Positions 29,278-39,166 of a stretch of DNA of 64,000 nucleotides are shown here, piece after piece (the first letter of the stretch is position 1; each line of letters opens with the position of its first letter). Made by a program: the position numbers and the translations under genes. A model generated the notes under the pieces. It was not told where the DNA came from. It worked only from the letters and a program-made list of their open reading frames with translations, and did no database searches. The DNA is from Corynebacterium glyciniphilum AJ 3170 (GTDB lineage Bacteria; Actinomycetota; Actinomycetes; Mycobacteriales; Mycobacteriaceae), in contig NZ_CP006842.1 in assembly GCF_000626675.1 (NCBI RefSeq), positions 1,426,001-1,490,000 of the forward strand, given 5' to 3'.

Positions 29278-30714
29278 GTGACCGAAACGAACGCTCCGGC
29301 GACACCGGCTCCGCACTATCCCACGATGCCGTTGCCGGCAAAAGAGGCATGGCCTGCCCTCTTCGCCCTCTGCACCGGCTTCTTCATGATCCTGTTGGAT
29401 CAGACCATTGTGGCCGTGGCGACGCCGGAGTTTCAACGCCAGCTCCACGCAGACTACAACCAGGTCATCTGGGTCACGTCCGCGTATCTCCTGACGTTTG
29501 CGGTACCGCTCCTGGTGACCGGACGCCTCGGGGACAGGTTCGGTCCCCGGAATGTCTACGTGGTGGGTATGGCGGTTTTCACCTGCTCGTCGCTGTGGTG
29601 CGGCCTGGCCGGAGGCGTCGAGGAACTGATCGCCGCCCGTGCAGTACAAGGTTTGGGTGCAGCCTTACTGACTCCGCAGACCATGGCGGTGATCAACCGG
29701 ATCTTCCCTCGCGACAAACGTGGCTCGGCGCTGGGGGTATGGGGCGCCACTGCCGGGCTGTCCACACTGTGCGGGCCGCTGCTCGGTGGTCTGATCACCG
29801 GCACCGTCGGCTGGGAGTGGGTCTTCTTCATCAACGTGCCTATCGGGGTGCTGTCGATCATCGCGGTCATGGTGTGGGTACCTCGCTTCCCGCCGGCCGC
29901 ACGGCGTATAGACCCGCTGTCCATCGTCTTGTCTGTGGTGGCCGTGTTTCTGCTTGTCTTCGGATTGCAGGAGGGCGAGAGCATGGACTGGGCATGGTGG
30001 ATCTGGATGATGATCGGCGTGTCCTTCATGCTGTTCGCGTTGTTCGTCCGTCAACAGGTTGTCGCTGAGCACCGCGGACGCGATCCGTTGATGCCGTTGA
30101 GCCTGTTCCGCGTCCGCAACTTCTCGCTGGGTAATATCGGCATTGTCAGTATGGGATTCGCCGTGGCGAGCGTGCCTCTGCCATTCACGCTCTACTACCA
30201 GCAGGTCCACGGTCTGAGCCCGTTGCAGGCCGGAATAATGCTCGTGCCCCAGGCCGCCACGTCGCTGGTGCTGTCACCGATCGTGGGACGTTTGACCGAC
30301 AGATACAGCTCGCGCGGGCTGGGAGCGTCGGGTTTCGCGGTGATGGCACTGTCCACCGTCGGGATGACTGCGGTGATGGTCTCCGGAGTACACCATTACT
30401 GGACAATCATTCCCTTGATCGGCCTGGGAATCGGGAACTCGCTGGTGTGGGCGCCGAACTCGGCATCCACCATGCGTGATCTCGAGATGAACCAGATGGG
30501 AGCAGGATCCGGCGTCTACAACCAGACACGGCAACTGGGCTCGGTCATCGGCGTAGCAGCGGTTGGTGCGATGATGCAGTGGCGTCTGACCGTCGATGAC
30601 CCCGGTACCGCGTTCGGTCTGTCGGTGCTCATCCCCGCCGCGATGATGCTCGTGGGCGTGACCTCGTCGCTGTTGTCGACCAACAACCTGCACCAGTCGC
30701 AGGCGCGGAAGTAG
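29278..30714 (+). CDS. MFS transporter, DHA2 (EmrB/QacA) family drug:proton antiporter
   Basis: 478-residue protein with about 14 hydrophobic segments. DHA2 motifs: LDQTIVAVATPEFQ in TM1 (motif D1), LLVTGRLGDRFGPRNVYVVG (motif A), GLGAALLTPQTMAVI and GPLLGGLITGTVGWEWVFFI (antiporter motif C and following). It probably exports toxic compounds in exchange for protons. The start GTG 29278 has CAGACT (29264-29269) 8 nt upstream. It may be co-transcribed with the Nudix gene 34 nt upstream. Confidence 0.9.
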   Translation: MTETNAPATPAPHYPTMPLPAKEAWPALFALCTGFFMILLDQTIVAVATPEFQRQLHADYNQVIWVTSAYLLTFAVPLLVTGRLGDRFGPRNVYVVGMAVFTCSSLWCGLAGGVEELIAARAVQGLGAALLTPQTMAVINRIFPRDKRGSALGVWGATAGLSTLCGPLLGGLITGTVGWEWVFFINVPIGVLSIIAVMVWVPRFPPAARRIDPLSIVLSVVAVFLLVFGLQEGESMDWAWWIWMMIGVSFMLFALFVRQQVVAEHRGRDPLMPLSLFRVRNFSLGNIGIVSMGFAVASVPLPFTLYYQQVHGLSPLQAGIMLVPQAATSLVLSPIVGRLTDRYSSRGLGASGFAVMALSTVGMTAVMVSGVHHYWTIIPLIGLGIGNSLVWAPNSASTMRDLEMNQMGAGSGVYNQTRQLGSVIGVAAVGAMMQWRLTVDDPGTAFGLSVLIPAAMMLVGVTSSLLSTNNLHQSQARK

Positions 30715-30732
30715 CTGACTAGGATCGTCACC

Positions 30733-31761
30733 ATGCGTATCGCAACCTTGACCAGTGGAGGGGACTGCCCCGGACTCAATGCCGTCATCCGGGGTGTTGT
30801 CCGTACAGCGGCAGGCCGAGGAGCAACCGTCGTCGGCTACGAGGACGGTTGGCAGGGGCTGGTGGAGGACCGACGGGTCCAGCTCTACGACGACGAAGAC
30901 ATTGACCGGATCCTCATCCGCGGCGGCACGATCCTGGGGACCGGGCGACTCAAGACCGCCACGTTCAAGGATTCGATTGACCTGGTCAAGGCGAACCTGG
31001 CGGACGCCGGTATCGACGTGCTCATCGCCATCGGCGGCGAAGGCACACTGAAGGGAGCGCAATGGCTCCATGACAACGGCGTTCCTGTCATCGGTGTGCC
31101 CAAGACCATTGACAACGACGTTAACGCTACTGACTACACCTTCGGTTTCGACACTGCCGTGGCGGTGGCCACGGATGCCATCGACCGGCTGCATACGACT
31201 GCTGAATCACACAACCGGGTGATGATCGTGCAGGTCATGGGGCGGCATGTGGGGTGGATCGCGTTGCACGCGGGCATGGCCGGTGGCGCCCACGACATTC
31301 TGATCCCCGAGGTGCCGTTCGACATCGACGAGGTGTGCAAGCGGATGTCCCGGCGCTTCGAGTTGGGTGAGAAGTACGGGATTATCGTCGTCGCTGAAGG
31401 GGCGGTGCCGAAAGAGGGGACGTTCGATATCGGCGACCGGGCGATCGACCAGTTCGGCCATCAGAAGTTCGACGATATCGGGGCCAAGATCGCCCACGAG
31501 ATCGAGAACCGTCTCGACACCGACGTGCGCTCCACGGTTCTCGGGCACATTCAGCGTGGTGGTACTCCCACAGCGTTCGACCGGGTGTTGGCGACCCGGT
31601 ATGCGGTGCATGCCACCAAGGCGGCGTTGCGTGGGGAGACCGGTCAGGTTGTTGCCTTGCATGGTGAGCGCATTGAGTTGGTGTCTTTCGACGATGCCGT
31701 GGGGCATCTGAAGGTGGTGCCGCAGCAGCGTATCGACTCGGTCGGCGCGCTGATCGGCTGA
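30733..31761 (+). CDS. pfkA: ATP-dependent 6-phosphofructokinase (group III)
   Basis: 342-residue phosphofructokinase of glycolysis. The N-terminus [20 protein letters not shown] binds nucleotide. The GGEGTLKGA motif has Gly where PPi-dependent enzymes carry Asp, and PKTIDNDV holds the catalytic Asp and the Lys typical of ATP-type members. [10 protein letters not shown] and [14 protein letters not shown] complete the fructose 6-phosphate site. TAGGAT at 30720-30725 sits 7 nt before the ATG, so a leaderless mRNA is likely. The location between gatA and gatB matches Rv3010c. Confidence 0.95.
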   Translation: MRIATLTSGGDCPGLNAVIRGVVRTAAGRGATVVGYEDGWQGLVEDRRVQLYDDEDIDRILIRGGTILGTGRLKTATFKDSIDLVKANLADAGIDVLIAIGGEGTLKGAQWLHDNGVPVIGVPKTIDNDVNATDYTFGFDTAVAVATDAIDRLHTTAESHNRVMIVQVMGRHVGWIALHAGMAGGAHDILIPEVPFDIDEVCKRMSRRFELGEKYGIIVVAEGAVPKEGTFDIGDRAIDQFGHQKFDDIGAKIAHEIENRLDTDVRSTVLGHIQRGGTPTAFDRVLATRYAVHATKAALRGETGQVVALHGERIELVSFDDAVGHLKVVPQQRIDSVGALIG

Positions 31762-31974
31762 CCACTAACGGGACTCGAGGTGCCGCCTTCCGGTGGAGAA
31801 CTCCTCACCAGGGGTGTCCGTTGATCACGGTGCACGATCACCTGCTTATGTCTCCCCGGAGCAATCCGTATCGCCGGCGGAGTTGTAGTGTGTCGCTCAC
31901 CGCCGGATTTCACTGTGATTCTTGACCATGATCTGACCTCGACATCACAGCGCCATGTCTCCCTGGAAAGCGTC

Positions 31975-33000
31975 ATGCCATCCCCTTCTGTCTCCACTGA
32001 ACCATCCACACGGTCCGTCCAGGCTTCTCAGGACCGTAGTGCCTATATCGCCTCCCTCGGTTTTCCACTGTTGGTCATTATCGGCGGCATCATCGGCTTC
32101 TTCGGGGGCCAGGAGTTGGCCACCGCGACGTCCGGCTGGACCAACTGGTTGCTCGGTCTGATCATGTTCGGCATGGGGCTGACCCTGCAGCCCCGTGATT
32201 TCGTCCTCGTCATCAAACGCCCGCTACCTGTGCTCATCGGGGTTGTGGCGCAGTTCGTGATCATGCCCCTCACTGCGCTGTTGGTGGTGTGGGTGCTCGG
32301 TCTCCCCTCCGCCATCGCCGCAGGAGTGATCCTCGTCGGATGCGCGCCGGGCGGTACCGCCTCGAATGTCGTGTCGTACTTGGCCCGTGGTGACCTTGCC
32401 CTGTCCGTGGCGATGACCTCGGTCTCCACGCTGCTTGCACCACTCTTGACCCCGTTGCTTACTCTGTGGTTGGCGGGGGAGTACATGCCCCTCGACGGTG
32501 CTTCCATGGCGTTGTCGATCGTCCAGGTCGTGCTTGTCCCCGTTGTTGCAGGACTGGTGTTCCGATTCTTCCTTCCGTCGGTGATTGAGCGGATCCTGCC
32601 GGCGCTGCCCTGGATCTCCGTATTCGCCATTGCCGCTGTTGTGGCGATCGTCGTCTCGGGCAACCGCGACAATCTCTTGGAAGCGGGCCTGCTCGTTCTG
32701 GTTGCCGTCGTGCTTCACAACACCCTCGGTCTGACGTTGGGGTACGGTGCCGGGCTTGTCACCGGACAGCCGGTCCGGGTGCGGCGCACCATGGCGATTG
32801 AGGTCGGGATGCAGAACTCAGGGTTGGCGGCGGGCCTTGCCGCCCAACACATGGAGCCTATGTCCGCTCTGCCGGGTGCGATCTTCTCTGTGTGGCACAA
32901 CCTGTCGGGCGCGATCTTCGCCGCACTGTGCCGTGCCGCCGACGGTCGGGCAGCGCGAAGATCCGACCGCCCCAGCGACGGTTCAGGAACCATCCACTAG
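31975..33000 (+). CDS. Bile acid:sodium symporter (BASS) family transporter
   Basis: 341-residue membrane protein with about ten hydrophobic segments and BASS signatures: NWLLGLIMFGMGLTL, GVILVGCAPGGTASNVVSYL (the sodium-site crossover) and EVGMQNSGLAAGLA. Bacterial members carry organic anions such as pantoate, keto acids or steroids; the substrate here is unknown. A short polar N-terminus (about 25 residues) precedes the first helix. GGAAAG lies about 6 nt upstream of ATG 31975. It is inserted between pfkA and gatB, a site that is not occupied by this gene in mycobacteria. Confidence 0.88.
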   Translation: MPSPSVSTEPSTRSVQASQDRSAYIASLGFPLLVIIGGIIGFFGGQELATATSGWTNWLLGLIMFGMGLTLQPRDFVLVIKRPLPVLIGVVAQFVIMPLTALLVVWVLGLPSAIAAGVILVGCAPGGTASNVVSYLARGDLALSVAMTSVSTLLAPLLTPLLTLWLAGEYMPLDGASMALSIVQVVLVPVVAGLVFRFFLPSVIERILPALPWISVFAIAAVVAIVVSGNRDNLLEAGLLVLVAVVLHNTLGLTLGYGAGLVTGQPVRVRRTMAIEVGMQNSGLAAGLAAQHMEPMSALPGAIFSVWHNLSGAIFAALCRAADGRAARRSDRPSDGSGTIH

Positions 33001-33011
33001 ACTGACTCACC

Positions 33012-34529
33012 ATGACTGCCGTGGTGAACGATTACTCCGATGATGTGATGGACTTCGACGAGGTGCTCGAGCGCTTCGACCCTGTGATGGGTATGGAGGT
33101 CCACGTTGAACTGGCGACGCGGACGAAGATGTTCTCTGCCTCCTCGGCGGAGTTCGGGGACGCGCCGAACACCAATGTCGATCCCTGCAGCCTCGGGCTT
33201 CCTGGAGCTTTGCCCGTCGTCAACAAGCAGGGAGTGGAGTGGGCCATCAAAATAGGTCTCGCGCTGAACTGCGAGATCGCCCCGTACTCCCGCTTTGCCA
33301 GGAAGAACTACTTCTACCCGGATCAGCCGAAGAACTACCAGATCTCCCAGTATGATGAGCCGATCGCCCACGACGGATACCTGGATATCGTTCTCGACGA
33401 TGGCACACCGTGGCGTATCGAGATCGAACGGGCCCACATGGAGGAGGACACCGGCAAGCTCACCCACCTCGGAGGAGCAACAGGCCGGATTCACGGCGCG
33501 ACGGCTTCTCTGGTGGATTGCAACCGGGCAGGGATTCCACTGATCGAGATCGTGACCAAGCCGATCGAGGGCGCGGGGGAGCGTGCCCCGGAAATCGCTC
33601 GCGCCTACGTCACTGCCTTGCGTGACCTCGTCAAAGCCCTTGAGGTTTCTGATGCCCGTATGGATCAGGGATCGATGCGTGTGGACTCGAATCTGTCTCT
33701 GCGCGCGGTGGGTGCATCGGAGTTCGGCACCCGCACCGAGACCAAGAACATTAACTCGCTGAAGTCAGTTGAACAGGCTGTGCGTTTCGAGATGCAGCGC
33801 CAGGCGGCGTGTATCGTCAACGATGTCGAGATCATCCAGGAGACCCGCCATTACCAGGAGGCAGACGGTACTACCTCCCGGGGCAGGGTCAAGGAGACGA
33901 TGGCCGACTACCGCTACTTCAACGACCCTGACCTTCCTCCGGTTCTGGCGCCGTCGGAATGGGTTGAATCAATCCGTGAGACCCTGCCCGAGATGCCGTG
34001 GATCCGTCGCGCCCGCATCCAGGAAGAGTGGGGTCTCAAGGACGAGGAGATGCGTGACCTGGTGAATGCCGGTGCGCTCGACCTAATCATCGCCACAGTC
34101 GAGTCCGGGGCATCGCCGGCAGAGGCTCGCAGCTGGTGGGTCGCCTACCTCGCTCAGAAGGCCAAGGAAGCGGGCGTTGAGCTTGAGGGACTGCAGATCA
34201 CCCCCGATCAGGTTGCCCGGGTCAGTGCACTGGTCAAGGAGGGTAAGTTGACCAACAAGCTGGCCCGCAAGGCGGTCGATGGTGTACTCGCCGGTGAAGG
34301 CGACGTGGATGACGTCGTGGCGGCGCGCGGTCTCGAGGTCGTCCGTGACGATGGTGCGATCGAGAAGGCGGTGGATGACGCCATTGCGGCTAATCCGGAC
34401 ATTGTCGAGAAGTACCGCGCGGGAAACAAGAAGGTCAGCGGAGCCATCGTCGGCGAGGTCATGAAGGCGACCAGAGGCAAGGCGGATCCTGCCCAGGTGA
34501 ACAAGCTCATCGCGACGAAGCTGGCCTGA
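33012..34529 (+). CDS. gatB: Aspartyl/glutamyl-tRNA amidotransferase subunit B
   Basis: 505-residue GatB, the subunit that activates and transfers ammonia to misacylated t[22 protein letters not shown] is the N-terminal catalytic signature, followed by [21 protein letters not shown] and RIHMEED-type [21 protein letters not shown] and TETKNINSL are further family blocks. The C-terminal YqeY-like helical domain ends in [18 protein letters not shown] at 32998-33003 is 8 nt before the ATG, overlapping the stop of the BASS gene, so a leaderless transcript is likely. Confidence 0.96.
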   Translation: MTAVVNDYSDDVMDFDEVLERFDPVMGMEVHVELATRTKMFSASSAEFGDAPNTNVDPCSLGLPGALPVVNKQGVEWAIKIGLALNCEIAPYSRFARKNYFYPDQPKNYQISQYDEPIAHDGYLDIVLDDGTPWRIEIERAHMEEDTGKLTHLGGATGRIHGATASLVDCNRAGIPLIEIVTKPIEGAGERAPEIARAYVTALRDLVKALEVSDARMDQGSMRVDSNLSLRAVGASEFGTRTETKNINSLKSVEQAVRFEMQRQAACIVNDVEIIQETRHYQEADGTTSRGRVKETMADYRYFNDPDLPPVLAPSEWVESIRETLPEMPWIRRARIQEEWGLKDEEMRDLVNAGALDLIIATVESGASPAEARSWWVAYLAQKAKEAGVELEGLQITPDQVARVSALVKEGKLTNKLARKAVDGVLAGEGDVDDVVAARGLEVVRDDGAIEKAVDDAIAANPDIVEKYRAGNKKVSGAIVGEVMKATRGKADPAQVNKLIATKLA

Positions 34530-34839
34530 TCATCTCCCTGGTCGGACAACAGGGGCTGACCGGCCAGGGCACAAGGGTGGGAGAGTAGCTGTAGAAATGT
34601 TCCTTTGGGGCGAGAAAAGGAAAACTGGGCCCGAATATCGGCGACGGGGGGAGCAGGGACGCGGATTCGGGGGTAGCTGAGGCCGTGTGGGTGGAAGATC
34701 CGGACAATATCTCGGAACTTCTGTTGGACAGTCAGCTACATGTGCATAATAAACCGGACGTTAACATACGTGTACCCAATGACTGGGTTGACGTCTGGAC
34801 ACGTGCGGAACCTCCAGCCACCACTCAGGAGGTGCCTGC
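34530..34839. other. Intergenic region between gatB and pntA
   Basis: 310 bases without a convincing gene. A hairpin of 8 bp with one G-U pair (34538-34545 with 34560-34567) starts 9 nt after the gatB stop and may terminate transcription. The middle part (34568-34700) shows nothing recognisable. The right end is AT-richer than the surroundings and holds the pntA promoter candidate at 34724-34752. Confidence 0.5.
34724..34752 (+). promoter_or_regulatory. Candidate promoter for pntAB
   Basis: TTGGAC (34724-34729) and TAATAA (34747-34752) are 17 nt apart; CATAAT (34745-34750) is an overlapping alternative with 15 nt. The predicted transcript would carry a leader of about 80 nt including GTTAAC and the AGGAGG ribosome-binding site at 34827-34832. 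Confidence 0.5.
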
Positions 34840-36426
34840 GTGATTCCGGAGCGATCGACCACGCACCAGAGGAGCCCTCCGTTGCTCATAGGTATCCCCC
34901 GGGAACCGCAAACCTTGGTCTCGGCGACGCCTGACACCGTCGGCAAACTGATCAAGCTCGGCTACGACGTAGCCGTCCAGGCCGGCGCAGGTGACCAGGC
35001 GAACTTCCCCGACAGCCAGTTTGAGGCTGCGGGTGCCACGATCGTCGGCGAGGACGTATGGTCCTCCGACATCGTCACCACTCTCGACACTCCGTCCGCC
35101 GACCACCGCGCCGCTCTGAAGTCCGGAGCGATGCTGATATCCCGGCTCGCACCGGCCCGCAATGATGAGCTTATCGCCGAGCTGGCAGCAAAGAACGTCA
35201 CTGCCGTTGCGATGGACACCGTTCCCCGGATCAGCCGTGCGCAGTCCATGGACGTGCTCAGCTCCCAGGCCAACATCGCTGGATACCGTGCTGTCATCGA
35301 GGCCGCGAACACCTTCGGTCGTCTTTTCACCGGGCAGGTGACTGCCGCGGGGAAGGTCCCGCCGGCAACTGTCTACGTCATCGGAACCGGTGTCGCCGGT
35401 CTGGCAGCCATCGGTACGGCGAATTCGATGGGTGCGGTGGTTAAAGCCACGGACCTACGGCCGGAGACTGCCGAGCAGGTGGAGTCCATGGGCGCAGAGT
35501 TCGTGGCTATCCCCACAGCTTCGGAGAAGTCTGACGACGGGTACGCCAAGGAGATGACACAGGACCAGGCAGCTGCCGCCGCGAAGCTCTATGCTGAGCA
35601 GTCGGCTGCCGCGGACATCGTGATCACCACGGCGAATATTCCGGGTCGTACGTCACCGGTGCTGCTGACTGCGGCGGACGTGGCGAAGATGAAGCCCGGT
35701 TCCGTCATCGTCGACATGGCTGCCGCCAACGGCGGAAACTGTGAACTCACCGTTGCCGGTGAGGTGACCACCACCGACAACGGTGTGAAGATCATCGGCT
35801 ACACCGATCTCGCCGGGCGTCTGCCCGCACAGTCCTCACAGCTTTACGGCCAGAATGTCGTGAACCTGTTCAAGCTGGTCACTCCCGGCAAGGACGGCGA
35901 AGCGGTGTTGGATCTCGAGGATGAGATCGTGCGAGGGATCACCGTCACGAAGGCTGATGAGGCAGGCTCTGCCGCCGATATCCTGTGGCCGCCACCTCCG
36001 GTGAAGGTTTCGGCGGCTCCCGCGCCGACTCCGAAGGCAGAATCGGCCGAGCCGTCCGGGTCGTCCGGGGAGGAGGCACCGGCAAAGTCCACCCTGCCGT
36101 GGAAGCTGCTTGCGGGCCTGCTGGGGATCGCCCTGGTGTTGGCCAGCCCGTTGGCTGTCGCCGACGAGTACATGGTTCTGATGCTGGCTGTGGTGGTCGG
36201 GTTCTACGTGATCACCGCGGTGACCCACAAACTGCACACACCGTTGATGAGTGAGACCAACGCTATCTCCGGAATCATCCTGGTTGGCGCGATTCTGCAG
36301 GTCGGCTCGTCCAATATCGCCGTGGCAGTGCTGGCATTCATCGCCATCGTCGTCGCCTCGATCAACATTTTCGGTGGCTTCTTCGTCACCAGGCGCATGC
36401 TCACCATGTTCGAGGGAGGCAACTGA
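34840..36426 (+). CDS. pntA: NAD(P) transhydrogenase subunit alpha
   Basis: 528-residue alpha subunit of the membrane proton-translocating transhydrogenase, which drives NADH + NADP+ to NAD+ + NADPH. The N-terminal NAD(H)-binding domain I begins [17 protein letters not shown] and contains [20 protein letters not shown] (Rossmann motif) and [14 protein letters not shown]. After an acidic Pro/Ala linker near residue 395, four C-terminal membrane segments follow. The GTG start has a perfect AGGAGG 7 nt upstream. pntB starts 1 nt after the stop. C. glutamicum lacks this enzyme. Confidence 0.95.
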   Translation: MIPERSTTHQRSPPLLIGIPREPQTLVSATPDTVGKLIKLGYDVAVQAGAGDQANFPDSQFEAAGATIVGEDVWSSDIVTTLDTPSADHRAALKSGAMLISRLAPARNDELIAELAAKNVTAVAMDTVPRISRAQSMDVLSSQANIAGYRAVIEAANTFGRLFTGQVTAAGKVPPATVYVIGTGVAGLAAIGTANSMGAVVKATDLRPETAEQVESMGAEFVAIPTASEKSDDGYAKEMTQDQAAAAAKLYAEQSAAADIVITTANIPGRTSPVLLTAADVAKMKPGSVIVDMAAANGGNCELTVAGEVTTTDNGVKIIGYTDLAGRLPAQSSQLYGQNVVNLFKLVTPGKDGEAVLDLEDEIVRGITVTKADEAGSAADILWPPPPVKVSAAPAPTPKAESAEPSGSSGEEAPAKSTLPWKLLAGLLGIALVLASPLAVADEYMVLMLAVVVGFYVITAVTHKLHTPLMSETNAISGIILVGAILQVGSSNIAVAVLAFIAIVVASINIFGGFFVTRRMLTMFEGGN

Positions 36427-36427
36427 C

Positions 36428-37909
36428 ATGAACCTGACCAACCAGCTGATTCTTGCCAACGGTCCGAGCGCGTCTGTCCTGGAGTGGACAGACAAGGTCA
36501 CCAATCTGGCGTACATTGTCGCTGCCCTGCTGTTCATCCTGGCGCTGGCCGGTCTGGCCAAGCAGCAGACCGCATCACGCGGTAACCGGTTTGGTATGGC
36601 GGGTATGGCGATCGCCCTGATCGCCACCATCGTCAAGGCCGTCGTTGCTTCCGCCGACGATACTGAGAACTACAACAGTCCGGTCGTTACCCTGCTGCTC
36701 ATCGCCGTGGCGATGATCATCGGTGCGGCCATCGGCATCCCCCGTGCCCGCAAGGTCGAGATGACCGGTATGCCCGAACTCATCGCCATGCTCCACAGCT
36801 TCGTGGGCCTGGCCGCCGTGCTCATCGGTGTCAACTCGTTCATCCAGAAGTCGGAGTCCACCGAGCCTGTCGCCGGATTCAACCTGGGCGAGATCTACCT
36901 CGGCATCTTCATCGGCGCAGTGACTCTGACCGGTTCTATCGTCGCGTACCTGAAACTGTCGGGGAAGATCGGCGGTTCCCCGCTGATGCTGCCTGGACGC
37001 AATCTGCTCAACGTGCTGGTCATTGTGGTGTCCCTGGTCGGTATGGGCGTGTTTATCGCCGCCGGCATCGACAACCCGGCACTGTCCTGGACGATTCTGG
37101 GCATCATGCTGGTGCTCGCCCTGGCGCTGGGTATTCACCTGGTGGCCGCTATCGGCGGTGGTGACATGCCCGTGGTCGTCTCGATGCTGAACTCCTACTC
37201 GGGATGGGCCGCCGCGGCCGCTGGCTTCATGCTGGCAAATCCGCTGCTGATCATCACCGGATCGTTGGTCGGTTCCTCCGGTGCCTACCTGTCGTATGTG
37301 ATGTGCAAGGCGATGAACCGCTCGTTCATCTCCGTGATTCTCGGTGGGTTCGGAGCAGATTCCTCCGCCGGTGATGACCGTGATTACGGTGAGCACACTG
37401 AGGTCTCTGCCGAGGACACAGCGGAGCTGCTCAAGGGTGCGAAGTCTGTGATGATCACCCCGGGCTACGGCATGGCGGTGGCGCAGGCGCAGTACCCTGT
37501 TGCCTCCCTGGTGGCGAAGCTGCGCGAGCAGGGGGTGGACGTCACCTTCGGTATTCACCCGGTTGCCGGTCGACTGCCCGGTCACATGAACGTCCTGCTG
37601 GCCGAAGCCAAGGTGCCCTATGACATCGTCCTGGAGCTCGACGAGGTCAACGACGACTTCGGCGATGTGGACGTGGTGCTGGTCATCGGCGCCAATGACA
37701 CCGTCAATCCGATCGCCGAGGAGCCGGGTTCTCCGATTGCCGGCATGCCGGTGCTCAAGGTGTGGGATGCCGAGAAGGTCATCGTCTTCAAGCGCTCGAT
37801 GGGCTCGGGTTACGCAGGGGTGCAGAACCCGCTGTTCTTCAATGAGAACACCGATATGCTGCTTGGCGACGCCAAGCAGTCGGTCGAGGCGATTACCGCG
37901 GCTCTCTAG
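36428..37909 (+). CDS. pntB: NAD(P) transhydrogenase subunit beta
   Basis: 493-residue beta subunit. About nine membrane segments fill residues 25-270 (proton channel), with [20 protein letters not shown] and [20 protein letters not shown] as family blocks carrying the channel His and Asn residues. Domain III binds NADP(H): [43 protein letters not shown] and [17 protein letters not shown]. It acts with PntA in the cytoplasmic membrane. The stop overlaps the convergent GST-like gene by 4 bases. Confidence 0.96.
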   Translation: MNLTNQLILANGPSASVLEWTDKVTNLAYIVAALLFILALAGLAKQQTASRGNRFGMAGMAIALIATIVKAVVASADDTENYNSPVVTLLLIAVAMIIGAAIGIPRARKVEMTGMPELIAMLHSFVGLAAVLIGVNSFIQKSESTEPVAGFNLGEIYLGIFIGAVTLTGSIVAYLKLSGKIGGSPLMLPGRNLLNVLVIVVSLVGMGVFIAAGIDNPALSWTILGIMLVLALALGIHLVAAIGGGDMPVVVSMLNSYSGWAAAAAGFMLANPLLIITGSLVGSSGAYLSYVMCKAMNRSFISVILGGFGADSSAGDDRDYGEHTEVSAEDTAELLKGAKSVMITPGYGMAVAQAQYPVASLVAKLREQGVDVTFGIHPVAGRLPGHMNVLLAEAKVPYDIVLELDEVNDDFGDVDVVLVIGANDTVNPIAEEPGSPIAGMPVLKVWDAEKVIVFKRSMGSGYAGVQNPLFFNENTDMLLGDAKQSVEAITAAL

Positions 37910-38976
37910 TTTTCCTCGACGCCGTCACCCGGCCGGACGTCTTCGGCCCGGGGTGTGGCAGGCGCACTGCCCTCGCCGAAGGGGGAGCCGCCGAGCCGCT
38001 CTCTGCTATGCGGCGTCGTGAACCCCGCCGGGTCTGGCCCCACTGCCACGACCCCGGTGGGGTTCACGTCTGTGTGGACGATGTAGTAGTGGTTCTTGAT
38101 CTGGCCGAAGTTCGTGGTGTCGCCGAATCCGGGGGTCTGGAAAAGGTCACGGAGATATCCCCAGAGGTTCGGTTTGCTGGAGATCGTGTACCGGTTGCAT
38201 TTGAAGTGACCGTGGTAGACCATGTCGAAGCGGACCAGGGTAACGAAGAGGTAGATGTCGGCCAGCGTGATGTGCTGTCCGACCAGGTACCGATTCTCTG
38301 CCAGTCGGTCCTCGAGCATGTCGAGTGTCGCGAACAGCTCGGAGAACGCCTTTTCGTAGGCGGCCTGCGATCCGGCGAACCCGCACTTGTAGACACCGTT
38401 GTTCACGGTGCGGAATACTCGGTCGGCGATTTCGTCGATTTCCGGCGTGAGGTCGGTGGGGTAGAGATCGGGCGCGCCGTCTCTGTGCAGGGGCGTCCAC
38501 TCGGTGACGAAATCCTGGACGAGCGTCCGGAAGTCGTTGGTGACCACGGCTTTCGTCTCGACATCCACCAGTGCGGGAACCGTGATTCCTTTGGGGTAGT
38601 CGGAGTAACGGTGGAGGTAACAGTCACGTAGTCGTCCGACCCCGAGCACAGGATCGACGGAGTCCGGGTCGAGGTCGAATGTCCAGGATTTCCAGTCGTG
38701 GGTGGGGCCGGCGAGTCCCAGAGTCAGCGGTGCAGGATCGTCCGGAGCGTCTGCCCCGTCGAGCCCCAGAAGGCGACGGACGATGACCGCACGATGGGCC
38801 CACGGGCAGGCCCGGGCGGCGACCAGCCGGTAGCGACCGGCTTCGACGGGCCACGGCTGCCCCTGCCCTGAAGAGGTGGAGGCCGGACGGAATCCGGCCG
38901 GGTCGGCGACGACGCGGTCGTCGATGTAGTTCATATCTCTGTTGAAGCCTTCGTCCCCACTGGCGACGTAGCCCAT
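37906..38976 (-). CDS. Xi-class glutathione S-transferase-like reductase (probably thiol-dependent hydroquinone reductase)
   Basis: 356-residue protein of the S-glutathionyl-hydroquinone reductase type (ECM4/YqjG, xi-class GST). The thioredoxin-like N-terminal half carries the catalytic [16 protein letters not shown]; the all-helical C-terminal half includes [20 protein letters not shown] and the [13 protein letters not shown] segment. Family enzymes reduce thiol conjugates of quinones. Corynebacteria use mycothiol in place of glutathione, so the natural thiol here may be mycothiol. The start has AGGAGG 5 nt before the ATG. Convergent with pntB, overlapping by 4 nt. Confidence 0.88.
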   Translation of the reverse strand: MGYVASGDEGFNRDMNYIDDRVVADPAGFRPASTSSGQGQPWPVEAGRYRLVAARACPWAHRAVIVRRLLGLDGADAPDDPAPLTLGLAGPTHDWKSWTFDLDPDSVDPVLGVGRLRDCYLHRYSDYPKGITVPALVDVETKAVVTNDFRTLVQDFVTEWTPLHRDGAPDLYPTDLTPEIDEIADRVFRTVNNGVYKCGFAGSQAAYEKAFSELFATLDMLEDRLAENRYLVGQHITLADIYLFVTLVRFDMVYHGHFKCNRYTISSKPNLWGYLRDLFQTPGFGDTTNFGQIKNHYYIVHTDVNPTGVVAVGPDPAGFTTPHSRERLGGSPFGEGSAPATPRAEDVRPGDGVEEN

Positions 38977-39064
38977 GGTGTCCTCCTGGTGTCTACTGTG
39001 TCGTTCCTTCTGTCCTGTGGGTGCGACATACCGTGTCATCCTCCGCTGTCGCGCCCGGGTTCTA

Positions 39065-39079
39065 GCCTAGGCTTGACAC
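39065..39079. promoter_or_regulatory. Palindrome overlapping a TTGACA element upstream of the DoxX gene
   Basis: AGCCTAGGCT (39065-39074) is a perfect 10-bp palindrome that runs into TTGACA (39074-39079), a consensus -35. No good -10 is found at the right distance, so the promoter assignment is weak. It lies in the 190-bp gap between the divergent GST-like and DoxX genes. Confidence 0.35.
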
Positions 39080-39166
39080 ACGTATCCATGCGGAAACGAG
39101 CACACAGACCAGCACGAGATCTGGCGCCAGAGGCCACCACGCCAGCGGCGCAGAAGGTGGAAGACC

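Noticed and set aside
34740..34934. 64-codon open frame upstream of and overlapping pntA
   Set aside because: Starts inside the predicted promoter region and overlaps the pntA start in another frame; no supporting features.
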